Source: Symmetrospora coprosmae
Taxonomy: Eukaryota; Basidiomycota; Cystobasidiomycetes; Symmetrosporaceae
Reading direction: 5' to 3'
Assembly (NCBI GenBank): GCA_008802785.1
Contig: VUYT01000005.1
Location: forward strand, 620,001 to 684,000
DNA: 64,000 bases
A program made the translations under genes and the position numbers. This document shows positions 8,898-20,161 of this stretch, in pieces (positions within the stretch are counted from its first letter, which is position 1; each line of letters begins with the position of its first letter). Below the pieces are notes generated by a model. The model searched no databases. It worked only from the letters and a program-made list of their open reading frames with translations, and was not told the origin of the DNA.

Positions 8898-11800
8898 ATG
8901 GGTATCCAGGGGATTCCACAACTCGTTCGCGACAAGCACGAGAACCTCGGCCATTGTAGAGGATCCGACCAGTACAGCAAGGCCGCTTTCCCCGACATAC
9001 AGACGTCGCATCCATATCTATCTGCAGCCTTCCTAGAGGCCCGTGCCCATGCAGAAGATCAGACGGAGCCTCATGGTGCGTCGTGCCGGCCGCACCCTGC
9101 CCGGCTTAACAGAGCGCGAAGCTAAAGCGGCGCTTGCTGTGCTCAGCGGCAGTCGTAGACGTCTATGCCCACCTGGGCCATCTGCAATACTCATTGCCCG
9201 GCAGCATATGGCGCAAGCAGTGGTGGAAAGCGTATAGGACCGGCCAGGTCCCCGACGTTGACCACGTACTCCGGGAGACCAACGCCGAGTACAGTCGGGA
9301 GTACAATCAGCAGCTGCAGGACATTCACACTAGTCTCTCTAGTGTTCTGCAGCCCTGCGACAAGATTGTGCGCCAACCCGCCTGGCTGCTGCTGTCGTTG
9401 TTGTCGAGATCTGACGCTCGCTCCTTGCCCGTCCACAGGCATACTTCCTAGACAACAAGGACATTGTGTCGCGGGCAAAGCACTTCGAGTTCCTTCGTCG
9501 ACGCAAGCAGCGCGATGCGGCACGCGATCGCTTCACCTCGGCTCGAGATGGCATCCCCGCCATCATTGCCGACACTACCATCTCCCGCACTGTCCGGAAT
9601 AAACGGCTGCGAGCGCAGCTCAACGTCATCCGCCGGAAGGCGTGGGCGGTTGCTACGCTCGACGTGCACCCACCCGATGGCGTCTCGCTGCTTCGAGAAG
9701 CCCCGCTAGGCCTTCCCGCCGACATCCCCAGCACACACGAGCAAGTTTGGAAAGCGTACGAAGAGACAAATCGGCACATTCTACAGTCGGAGGGGCCATT
9801 TCTCGTGCTATGTCTCGATGAGGCCGATATGTCGATCTATCGTTATGCTGCTCTGTTCCAGGGCGTCGTCATCGTCTTCTCCCGCGACTCGGACTTCAAC
9901 ATGATACCGAGGCCGGACGAGGTTGCCTTCACCGTCTCGTGGAGGCGGCAGCCACCCGGCACTCTTGCCAAAAGGCCGTGGGTTCTGACCAACAACCGCG
10001 CGCTGCACGATTTCAGGGCACCATGGGGGGGACAGCAGAGAAAGGCGCACATGATGGCGCTGCTGCTTGGGCAGGATTACTTCCCGGGCGGCGTGCTCGG
10101 ACTTGGGTGTGCTCGCATTCAGCAGGAGCCTCAGCTGCTTTGTGATGTGAGCTCGTCTTTGGCATGCACGCATGTGCGGCGTGAGCTGACGCCTTTTCTC
10201 GCGCACACAGACGCTCGAAGAGACCATCAAGCAGCTGCAGGAGCTCGCAAGGAAGCGCAAGGGTCGTATCTGGAAGGACGCCCTCGCCTTCCTCGATGAT
10301 GCCGAGCGCCGAGACCGCGCCAGCTATGCGCTCGAGGTTCTCCACTCTTACTACCACCGTCGCCCCGGCACTCGCGCAGTCGACATCCGCGCTGGCGAGC
10401 CCCTGCACATACCATCGCTCGCAGAATCGGCACCGTCCTCTGAGCCACGCATCATCCCGCCTGGCTCAATGAAGCGCAAGAAGAAACGCATCCGCTTCCG
10501 CCTCGAACCGCCCAGTGTCATTCAAGCTGCAAGCAATGCTGCCAGCAAGGCGCCGCTACGCATGCACAACCAGACGATACACGGCGGCCGACATGCGCAC
10601 CAGGCTATGAGCTTCGCCTACCTGCAGGTACCTGAAGTCGTGCGGAAGGTGGTGAAGCCGCCCCATCATCTAGCGCCTACCGATCCATCGCTACGCCGTT
10701 TGGCTCGCACAGACGACCATCCTGCCAGAGCCGAACAGGACGAGCTGCTCAGGGACGTCAAGGGCAAGAAGCCCGCTACAAAGAAGGGCAAAGGCAAAGC
10801 GCCTGAGGCCGTTGCGAGCGAGGGGCAGGTCGAGGAGGTCGAAGAGCTTGCGGCCGAGCAGGAGGAAGAGCAGGACGATGGGCAGGAGGAAGAGCAGGAC
10901 GATGTGCAAGACGACGAGCAGGGCAACGGAAAGGGCGACGAGCAGACATCAGTAGCTTCAGCAGCTGTCCGGAAGAAAGGCAAGGGGGCGAAGGAGGAGG
11001 ACGAGGACGAGGACGGAGAAGAAAGTGGCAAAGGCGGACCGGGCGGAGGCTATAGCATCCACACCACCAAAGTGACCTTGTCAGGGGCCACTCGAGCATT
11101 CAAGCCGGGTCATGTCGGCGGCAAGAATCCTCTCCTGCCGCTTTTCCAGCTCGTCACGCTCGTCGCCCGCTGCGAGACTGCCATCGTGGACAGGTTCGCA
11201 AACCTCTGGCTCCACACTCTTGCCACGGAGGAACTGCTGTCGGACGCGGGGTCGTACGTCTTCAGCATGTCGAAGCAGGAGCTGAAGGCTCCCTTGAGGC
11301 TCGCCATGGACATGCTGTCGAAGCCAGCCCCAGAGGCGGCAACACCTATTGCAGCGGAAGAGCGCGAGGAACTCGTCTCGCAGTGGACGGCCGTCTACAG
11401 TCGCAAGAGCAGCGACGAGGCCTATCTCCAGCAGGTCAGATTTCGGCTCAACGCCTGGCTCGCTCGCGACGGCCTGCCTCCCTCCATCGTACAGCGCTTT
11501 CTCGAGCGAGGAGGTGCAGGACAGCAGAAAAACGCTATCAACTACGAAACCGTCGATCCTGCCTTCATCCACACACTGCTCATCATGACGCGGGGCCAGA
11601 CGAATGCCCTTTTGCCGTCCCATCCGGGTGCGAAGCAGGAATGGCTATCCGACTTCCTCAAGATTCGCACACACCTCACGCAGATGCACAGCAAGAAAGC
11701 ACAGGCGGAATGGCTACGCGGACGTCTGAAGCAGTTGTGCGGCGGGCAGGCTGGTACGGCCTTCGACTTTCTTCTTGCTGCCGAAGCGCCGGACGTCCTC

Positions 11801-14800
11801 ACCGGTGACTGGGTTGGTAGCGCGCACGAAGCTTGCGGAGTCTCTGCAGCAGACTCGGAGGACTTCCACAACTTTCTCATGCGATTCCGCGCCTGCTTCA
11901 ATCGGTTGCCATTCAACGAGCGCGCAGCCTCCATATCTGCCATATTGGAGACAGAAGACCAGAAGGCAGGCCAGCTAGTTCCGTTCTTCGGCGCTCTCGG
12001 GAGGAAGTCGACCGTCGTGAGTCTGACAGTAAGCGGCCAGACAAGATAACGTACTGACGCTGAAGCTCTTTTCAGACCATGCGCCCTTCCTACATCTCCT
12101 TTGGATACGTGTTCCTATACGCCATTCTCCAGAATGTTGAGACGGTCGTACGAGGGTCTCTCGAGTGGCTTTCTCAGCTATCATCGCGAGTATTCCGCAC
12201 CGCAGCCTCATCGGCATCTGCACACGGCAAGACGTACGGCGTTCTCGCGAAGTCTCCTCGCGCGTTCAAGCGCCACACCAATACGGCCACGGGCAGATCG
12301 ACGTGGAGTCCTCAGCACGAATGGCTCGACAACGCGTTGACTGCTGCTTCCGAGATTATCAAGCGCTGTGGCTGCGAGAGCGAGTTGAGATCTTCTACAG
12401 CGATACGGTACCGCATGCGCCTAATGAACGTCCTCTTCGACGAGGGGCCTCTGCGATCGGGTCACATATGGCAAGGCACGTTCCAGACGAATGGGAAGCT
12501 CGTCTGCCTGCGGATGCTCGACGTGCGCGCCTGCTCCTACCCTGCAAACAACGTACTGCGCGAGAAGGTCAGCGCACATGCCGGCCGGCCAGTTGAGCAG
12601 CTCACAGTGGCGGAGACCTTCGAAGCGAATGTGCGGGTACAGCCGGGTCCCGAGTGCACGATGGAGATCCTGGAGCAAGAGCTGCAGGACGACATCGGCA
12701 TCTCCTATAGGGCCAGGCCCCGGCCCCATCTGCGCAAGAAGCGCCATGCTGGCACATACGGCGAGGGGGCTGGGGATGTTGCTCAGCGTCATGCACCGAG
12801 GCCGTGGACGCCGGGAGAGATCCAGACGCGCAGGATCCACCCCGTCCTTTCCCGTCTGCGCAGGGCCCCGCAGATGACCGACATCGGCAAGGTTGACGAG
12901 ACCGATGAATTCGCCGTTCGGCGGCGACGTACGATGGAGCACAATGCCGAGCAAGGTTCTTTTGGCTCCAAGCTCATTCGCATTGTGCCTCCCCGCGTTA
13001 CGAAGCAGAAGAACGGTCTCCCCGTCTCCGTCAAGCGTATCACCGGCGAGAACCGCGAGAGCGTGATTGAGGAGCTCCGCCGCAAGCATATCATCCACCA
13101 GCGCATCGTGGCACACAGTAGAACAGCGACACACATGCTCCTGCTGCTCATCTTCCTCAGTCACGTGGTCAGGACCGTGTGGTTTGCGGCATTACCTCAG
13201 CAGCAGCAAGAGCAGCAGCAGCAAGAACAGCAGCAGCAGCAGCAGGAGCAGGAGCAGCAACCAATCGTCCAGGCAGATCAAGAGCACGCGCAGGCGATCG
13301 AAGCGCTGCTGGCCGAGTACCGGGAGCAGCTTACTGCAGCGAGAGAGGGCTACAGTGTCGACGACGGTGCGGTGGAACGCCTCGTTCAGCGACAAGCACA
13401 GATCTTAGCACAACACTTCCCTCGTCAGCAAGCCCAGCTGGCACTCTACGCCAGGCGCAGCCTGGGATCCCTCCCGCCGATGAACCGTCTCACCAGACGT
13501 CCCCCGTCCACGAGCGATGCGGTCGAAGGCGCCCAGGAGCAAGTCGGGCAGTCGGAGAGGTCTCGAGTCCAGAAAGCTCGACGTGAGCAACAAGAGATGC
13601 AGTATCGTCTGCTGAGGAAGAGGCGTCGAGAAGGCATTGACGAGAGGCGACAGAGGAGAGTGCGCAAAGCGCAGGAGCTGGCAGAGGCGGCGGCAGGACA
13701 GGCACAAGCAGAAGCAGAAGCAGAAGCAGAAGCAGAAGCAGAAGCAGAAGCAGAAGCAGAAGCAGAAGCAGAAGCAGAAGCAGAAGCAGNNNNNNNNNNA
13801 GCAGAAGCAGAAGCAGAAGCAGAAGCAGAAGCAGAAGCAGAAGCAGAAGCAGAAGCAGAAGCAGAAGCAGAAGCAGGGCAAGAATCGGAGCCAGACTCCG
13901 AGGGAAACGCGGCAGAGGCATCTTCGTCGCCAGGAGCAAACCTGGAAAGGGCAAGCGAGGAAGCAGCGCAGCTTGACCCCGCCGAGGCTTTCAGGAGAGT
14001 TACCGTCTTGCAGCTGCGTCTCGAAACCGCTCAGTGCGACGTCCAGGAAGCCAAGACTGAAGCAGACCTGCAGAGCGAACTTGCAGGGCGGGAGCAAGAA
14101 GTACGCGACTGCGAGCGTGAACTCTGTGCCGCCACGGTTCTTTTCTATACGAGCGGGCTCCACGCTCTTTACGAGGCCGAGCTCGAACGCTGTGACGAGG
14201 TGGAGGAGGCGGACCTCGACTACGACAAGCTCGCACATCCCATTGTCGAGGCTGAGTGGTGGGAGGATGCAGACGTCGTCAGAAACACCGGTCATATCAG
14301 CTGCGACACGGGTGTCACCTTCACGCTTTCCTTCGGCCTTCAGGATCTGTCATCAAATCGCAGCGTCGGCATGACCATGTCGCCAAACGGTCTCAATAAC
14401 GCGCGCAAGTCCGCCAACCGGCAACAGTCTCTTCTCCGCAGCAGCTATCCCTTGGACCGCGAAGAGCTCTGGCGCAAGATTCACGCAGAGGAGGAGGCGC
14501 TCGTCAACTCGACATGCGAAGCCGAGCGCAAGCGCCGCGAGGCACAGCTGCGGGTGCTCCACGACACCGCCACTCATCATCTCATCCTGCTCCAATCCGA
14601 TCCGCGTTACGGCGCGATCCAGCTGGCGAGTCATCGTAACCGCTGCTCTGTCGAGGATCACTTATTCGAGCAGATAGGCGCTGTCTGTTGGCCGAACCTA
14701 CCCAGCAAAGATCGATGGAAGGCAGCACCGCGCGCGCTCGAAATAGGAGACGGGTGCGGACTCGGCAATCAGGGCGGCAGACGACAAGCACCTCTCTATG

Positions 14801-15366
14801 CCATGCCTCTGCTCTGGTCGCTCATTCGACGGATGGAGGGCAATCGATGGCCCGTCTGCGTCTACTGGGTGGACGAGGCGTACAGCTCCCAGTGCTGCCC
14901 GGATCCTCTCTGCAGACGTCCGCCAGGCAAAGGTCCGCAGGGACTCTGGCGCGATGAATACGAGAGGATAGGCCCTTGCACAGTCGAGAACATCGCAGAT
15001 TTCGCGCGCCGTCTGTGGATCCGCAGCTGGTGACTCTGTGGATCGTCTTTCCACATCCGCAAATCCAACTGACTCTGATTACACTTATACAGCATGCTCT
15101 ATCCGCGACGCGTCGAGAACAAGACGGAGGTGTATCGGCTGCTACAATGCGAGACCTGCGAGCGAATGTGGCACCGGGACATCAGCGCTGCCTTCAACAT
15201 CGGCCAGATCGCATGCCACATCCTCGTTGTTGGCCGTCAACCGTGGCGCGTGGTCGAGGGAGAGGGAGGACAGGCTACGGTTGCAGAACTTGGCGAGCAG
15301 GACGAAGAGAATGCAAATGCTGGAGTCCTGGTGCTAGACGATAATAGTGCTTCCGGTTCGCAGTAG
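8898..15366 (+). CDS. XPG/FEN1-type nuclease fused to a Fanzor (TnpB-like) RuvC nuclease
   Basis: Seven exons splice in frame: 8898-8955, 9028-9075, 9153-9367, 9439-10146, 10211-12016, 12076-15029 and 15093-15366 (about 2,020 aa plus an unsized gap). Residues 1-343 are an XPG/FEN1 PIN-like nuclease. It starts MGIQGIPQLV and has metal ligands at VVDVYA (D38), FLDNK (D112), DEAD (E235, D237), RDSD (D257, D259) and LLGQDYFPGG (D320). The next exon continues without a stop into an acidic linker and a Fanzor: helical lobe, TFQTNGKLV, RuvC-I ISCDTGVTFTLSF (D near 1689), IGDGCGLG, the Fanzor-type glutamate in VYWVDEAYSSQCCP (near 1879), and zinc ribbon CETC followed by HRDISAAFNI (D near 1959). All catalytic acids of both nucleases are present. 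Fanzors are RNA-guided DNA endonucleases related to transposon TnpB; XPG enzymes cut branched DNA. Glutamine-rich and (Glu-Ala)n tracts lie between them. One protein or two depends on transcripts, but no stop separates the halves. Confidence 0.8.
13700..13875 (+). repeat. (CAGAAG)n hexamer tract containing a 10-N assembly gap
   Basis: A near-perfect hexanucleotide array lies inside the Fanzor gene and encodes alternating Glu-Ala. Ten Ns at 13790-13799 mark an assembly gap within the array, so its true length is unknown. The frame is open on both sides. The tract would form a long charged helix or linker. Confidence 0.95.
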
Positions 15367-16013
15367 TCATCACAGCCACTTATGGCTCTTTCTAAAAGGG
15401 GGATCTCGTAAAGGTCTTCTTGTAACCCACAGCTGCCATTTGGTAATGCAGCGGACAACGCGCACGTGACGGCTGCCTCGGCGGGCTCGCACTCGTAGAT
15501 TTGGAGACCACGACAGGACAGAGCAAAGCCGGGTAGTCAGCAACACAGTCGGAAGGAGCACAGCGAGAGGCACACGCAGAGGTATGGAAAAGCCAAGAGA
15601 AGACAACTTGGGAATGGTTGGAAATTCGGCTTTTTCACACGGGTGTCAACCGTCGTTTCCAGCGCTTCTCCGTCATCGTTACACTACTTTTGTCCCGCTC
15701 AGGGTGAGGGAGGAAACAGGAAAGCAGGGGCGACGATAGACGAAGGAAGAGCATACATGGGAAGAGGTCGAGACAACCAGACGCGCAAGCCGCCCCATCA
15801 ACCTCCTGCCGGCTTTTTGTGGGGTATTCGACGGGAGAAGGGGAAAGGTGGTCGAGATGGAGTAAAAGTTTGTAGCAGAGAGGTTGATGGGAGATGAGCG
15901 TTTTCATGCTGTGTTTTTGGTGATGTTGGATGGAGGGTGCAACTGGCCTCAAACCAGAGCAGAAGGCCCCGGAGGCCAGCTTGTCCCCCTGTCAGATGAC
16001 TGGCAGGGTGCAT
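15367..16013. other. Intergenic, Fanzor 3' flank and RPS0 3' flank
   Basis: No gene is seen between the converging XPG-Fanzor and RPS0 genes. In TnpB and Fanzor loci the guide RNA typically overlaps the 3' end and 3' UTR of the nuclease gene, so 15300-15650 is where such an RNA would be expected. I could not identify a defined RNA fold or a terminal repeat by eye. Confidence 0.35.
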
Positions 16014-17217
16014 TTACTCCCATCCGGTGGTGGTGGCAGCAGGGGCCTGCTGGGCAGCACCAGCCTGGTTGCCATCGGCAGCCCAGTCGGACGAGCCAGT
16101 GGCACCGTTCTCGGCGGCCCAGTCGAGGCCAGCATCGCCGGCAGAGCCAGAGGCGAGGTTGGCAGCGGCGGCGGCTGGAATTGTGACAGCGACGGTTCAG
16201 CGTCTGTGCTCGTCTGCATTCGGACACGGCAAAGGATGACTTACCAGCAGCACCACCGGCACCAGTGTTGGCGACCTCCCAGTCAGAGGCGAGGTTCTGG
16301 GCGTCCTGGCCTCCAATCTCGACAGCGGCACCAGCCTCAGCCGAGGCGAGAGCAGCCTTCTCGAGGGCCTCTCGCTCAATCTCCTCCGGGTCGCGGTAGA
16401 AGAACATGTCTGGCATGACTCCCCAGTCGTTCGAGCCGCGGCCGATGGTGCCTCGGAGGCGGAGGACCTCTCGGCAGAGGAGCCACCACACGAGACCGAT
16501 CGAGTGCTTGCTCTTGTTGTTGGTCGGGATGGCCACGTCGACGTACTTGAGCGGCGAGTCCGTGTCGCACAGCGCAATGACGGGGATGTTGACGTACGAG
16601 GCCTCTCGGATGGCCTGGTGGTCCACGCGCGGGTCCGTCACGACAATCAGGCGCGGCTCCTTGAACGAGCGCGTGATGTAGTTGGTGAACGATCCAGGGG
16701 TGAATCGGCCGGCAATGGCCTGCGCGCCAGTGTTGGCGGCAAACTTGAGGACGGCTCGGTGGCCGTAAGGGCGGGCAGAGATGACACAGACGTCGATGGG
16801 GTTCTCTGTTGGTGCGGTAAGGGGGGTAAGGCTCGTTCAATCAGCTCCGCGCAGCAGGCCTGCCAACCATGCCAATGCACAGCAGCACCCACCGATGGCA
16901 GCAATGACACGGGCGGCGAGGACGACCTTGTTCCACGTCTTCTGGATGTCAATGAGGTTGATGCCGTCGGCCCTGCGCTTCCAGAGGTAAGACGACATGT
17001 TCTTGTCGAGCTGCTTGGCGCCAATGTCTGTGGAATCATGCAATGTGCGTGAGTCTCTCTGGCACAGATGCTGCGGCGGCGGCACCTGCATGCAGGAACA
17101 GCCAGCCCCAGCGAGAGCCGAGGCCCAGCAGCACTCACGGCACTGAGCGGCGAGGAGTCGCTCGACATCCTCCTGCTGCAGGTCTAGAATAGCGGGGAGC
17201 TTGTCAGATCCAGACAT
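16014..17217 (-). CDS. RPS0: 40S ribosomal protein S0 (uS2, laminin-receptor family)
   Basis: Four exons in frame (17139-17217, 16893-17027, 16245-16805, 16014-16174) give 311 aa. The body has the signature runs [20 protein letters not shown] and [17 protein letters not shown], followed by [10 protein letters not shown] and MFFYRDPEE. It is a structural protein of the small ribosomal subunit head, needed for late 18S rRNA maturation. The C-terminal tail is alanine-rich with tryptophan repeats ([16 protein letters not shown]) and ends TTGWE, as in the family. It is divergently arranged with RPS2 over 258 bp, so the two ribosomal genes probably share a promoter. Confidence 0.95.
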
Positions 17218-17475
17218 GATGTTGACTGCGATATGTGACTTTTGGGGGGTGGTCTGGAGCGTGGTGTGTCTGCGAAGTGCAGCTCTGGAACGAGGCAGAA
17301 TCTCGGGACAGCTCTTCGGAGAGGCAACCCGAAAATTTCGGAAGGCAGGCTCGACATCTCTCGGGTGTCCGCACGGCAGCCACGGCAGGACACATCTAGA
17401 CCCCGCATCCCTGCATCAAAGAAGGACCATCTTCAGGCTGTGCATACGTAGTCACAGCACACCTATCGACACATT
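17218..17475. promoter_or_regulatory. Divergent RPS0/RPS2 promoter
   Basis: These 258 bp lie between the start codons of two small-subunit ribosomal protein genes transcribed away from each other. They must hold the core promoters and 5' UTRs of both. I did not recognise a specific factor site. Confidence 0.6.
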
Positions 17476-17973
17476 ATGGCAGACGCAGCACCCGCCCGTG
17501 GAGGATTCGGAGGAGCCAGCCGTGGCGACCGCGGAGGACGAGGCCGTGGTGACCGTGGACGTGGAGGACGCGGAAGGCGAGGAGGAAAGCGCGATGAGGA
17601 GAAGGAGTGGTGAGTTAGGAGCTCACGGGACGCTGTGCTGCCATCTCCGCCGGTCTGGCGCCTGGTGCCGCAGCTCCCCAGTCATGCAGCTGAGCTGGGC
17701 GAGCGAGACCGGGAAGCTGACCCTGCACCCTGCGCCTCTTTGCTCTCACAGGGTCCCCGTCACCAAGGTTCGCATCTTCTGGCTCGATGCGCGCATTCGT
17801 GTAGAGATGCGCAGTCCGCTCACGTCTTGACCCTGTCCACAATACTTCGCACGCACAGCTCGGCCGAGTGAGTGCCAGGCCCAGTCTGTAGAAACCCGCC
17901 CGAATACACCAACCCTGACAGCAAACCTTTCGCTCTATTGCAGCTCGTCCGCGATGGCAAGATCAAGTCCATC

Positions 17974-18005
<32 letters not shown>

Positions 18006-18664
18006 AGAGTACCAGATCATCGACCTGCTCCTCCCCAAGCTCAAGGACGAGGTCATGAAGATCATGCCGGTGCAGAAGCAGACGCGCGCCGGTCAGCGCA
18101 CGCGCTTCAAGGCGTTTGTCGCCATTGGCGACTTTGACGGGCACCTCGGCCTGGGCGTCAAGTGCGCAAAGGAGGTGGCCACCGCCATCCGCGGCGCCAT
18201 CGTCCTTGCAAAGCTCAGCGTCATCCCTGTCCGCCGTGGATACTGGGGCGCAAAGCTCGGAGAGCCCCACACTGTTCCCGCCAAGCTCAGCGGCAAGTGC
18301 GCGTCCGTCTACGTCAAGCTCATCCCCGCACCCCGAGGTACCGGCATTGTCGCCGCCCCGGCGTCCAAGCGCATGCTCCAGATGGCCGGTATCGAGGATG
18401 TCTACACTCAGGCACGGTGGGTTGCGCTTTTGCTATGTGAAGCATGGCGTTCTCCGGCAAAGCCAAGGCTGATTGTCTTGTGTGTCCGTCCACAGAGGAA
18501 ACACCTCGACCATGGGCAACTTCATCAAGGCCGCCTACCTCGCCATCACCCAGTCGTACGCCCTCCTCACCCCGGACCTCTGGCCCCAGCTCGCTCTCCC
18601 CGAGCAGCCGTACGCCGAGTTCAGCTCGCACCTTACTCTTTCTGCCAAGAAGTTCGCAGCCTAA
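17476..18664 (+). CDS. RPS2: 40S ribosomal protein S2 (uS5)
   Basis: Five exons give 266 aa: 17476-17609, 17752-17767, 17859-17867, 17944-18416 and 18496-18664. The N-terminus is an Arg/Gly-rich tail (a typical methylation target), then [54 protein letters not shown] and [20 protein letters not shown], all uS5 hallmarks. It forms part of the mRNA entry and decoding region of the 40S subunit. The third exon is only 9 nt (CTCGGCCGA, coding Leu-Gly-Arg) and the second 16 nt. Both are required to rebuild the conserved protein. Confidence 0.95.
17859..17867 (+). other. RPS2: 9-nt microexon of RPS2
   Basis: CTCGGCCGA is bounded by CACAG and GTGAGT. It codes for LGR in the invariant VTKLGRLV segment of uS5; skipping it would delete three conserved residues without changing frame. 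Confidence 0.85.
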
Positions 18665-19199
18665 GCTGTCGGCTTGGTGGTGTCTCAGCGTGTGTTTCCA
18701 GCTCGTTGTGGCTTCCAGTCTCGGCTGGCTGCAATGCAAAACGATGGGCCTTTGCGTCCTGGCTCACCTGTGTTTTCGCTCGTACCTGCATTCGCGCTCT
18801 TTCCGGACCACGCCGGACAGGTTCGTATGCGTGCTAAGGTATGTTGCATAGCATGCGTCTCGATGAACTGGCTACAGCGGGAGAAGGGAGACACCTGTTA
18901 CAACACGACCAAAGGCTCGAAAGGGGAAGCGAAATGCCCTGGACAGAAGGCATGAGTAGCCATGTGAGCGCAACTTCAGAAGATGGCCTCCGTCGGGTGG
19001 AAGGAAGGTTGGATGAAGTTCCGGAAATACGACGCCAGAACGCCCAGATGTAGCGGAGGTGGAGGATTGTCGATTTGTCGAAGACTCTCCGTCCGTACTG
19101 TTGCTCGCATTATTCCGATGATCGCAGCTCCAGACTGCTTCCTTCGGCGGCACGGCACGGAGCGCGCACCTTACCCCGCTCCCATGTCCTGCTTCCCTT
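18665..19199. other. Intergenic between converging RPS2 and TOA1
   Basis: These 535 bp lie between two 3' ends and hold the two 3' UTRs. I see no gene or repeat in it. Confidence 0.6.
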
Positions 19200-20161
19200 C
19201 TACCACTCGAACTCTCCCTGGCACTTCTGAAACAGGTAGTCCTTGCCCTTGACAGAGATGATGCCGTCCTTGAGCGTGATCTTCCACTTGTTCTTGACCC
19301 TCTGGACTTTTTCGTACAGGGCAATAATGACATCGCCCTCGTCGCGGTCATTGCCGTCGCCAAACTCGTCATTATCCTCGTCGTCGCTCAGCAGATCCGA
19401 GTCGGACTCGTCGAGGTCCGAGTTGATCTCGTTCGAATCGGCGTCCGGCTTGGGCTTGGGTTTCGCCGTAGAAGTGGATGCGGCGGATGTGGAAGCCGTG
19501 GAGGGAGCAGTCGCGCCATTCTTCGCATCAGAACCGTCCGATGCCTTGTCCTGTGCCGACGTATGGTCAAACTTGAGTCAATGTCATAACGTTGGACCGG
19601 CCACAAGACATGCCCCCTACCTTGCCATTCGCTAGGGATGTAGAGGTTGATGCAGCGAGTCCGTCCTCTTGCTTGACGCTGGTGCTGCTCCCGTCCGCCG
19701 CGACACTGACATCCTTCTTTGCGGACTCGTCGAGGAGAGGCGGCAGCATGGCCTGGTACGCTCCGAGCCTTGGGTCCGAGCTGAAGTCGGCCACGCGAGA
19801 CAAGGCCAGTTTGGCCTCCCATGACTGCCCCAGTGCGCAGAGCATCAGGCCTCGGTTTCTACCCTGCTTCCGGGGAGAAGGAGCGAGAGACAGGCAAGAG
19901 AGAGCTCTCACCTGCTGCAGCGCAATGAGGACGTTCTCGTCTATGCCATTCTCCTCAAAGTCCGGGCGGACGCTCGCGACGACCTTGTCGATGATGCTGC
20001 GGTACGCTTGCGGCTGTCGGAGTGGACGACACGACGGAGCAGGCAGGGCAGGGCAAGGAAGGCGAGACGCATACACGTTCACCCATCCTGTCCTCGCCCG
20101 AGCTCACGGCCGCGGCCCTCTTTGCGAGGAGGCGTCAGCTCACCACATTCTTGTTGGACAT
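19200..20161 (-). CDS. TOA1: TFIIA large subunit (alpha/beta)
   Basis: Four exons (20144-20161, 19912-20013, 19621-19824, 19200-19571) encode 231 aa. The N-terminal helical domain reads YRSIIDKVVASVRPDFEENG, then DENVLIALQQSWEAKLALS, the four-helix-bundle half that pairs with Toa2. A low-complexity linker and an acidic stretch follow. The C-terminus is the beta-barrel part: GDVIIALYEKVQRVKNKWKI, LKDGIISVKGKDYLFQKCQG, ending EFEW. TFIIA stabilises TBP on promoter DNA for RNA polymerase II. The first coding exon is only 18 nt. The gene is divergent from ATP16. Confidence 0.93.

Noticed and set aside
13700-13875. Repeat array as a possible CRISPR or centromeric satellite
   Set aside because: It is a pure hexamer with no spacers and stays in frame as Glu-Ala codons within a gene.
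8898-15366. Fanzor as bacterial contamination or a bacterial TnpB
   Set aside because: The gene has six spliceosomal introns that restore conserved residues, and its glutamate/zinc-ribbon layout is of the eukaryotic Fanzor type.
164-16013. Terminal inverted repeats or target-site duplication bounding the helicase/BRCT/Fanzor cluster
   Set aside because: I compared the flanks by eye and found no convincing matching ends, so a defined transposon boundary is not claimed.
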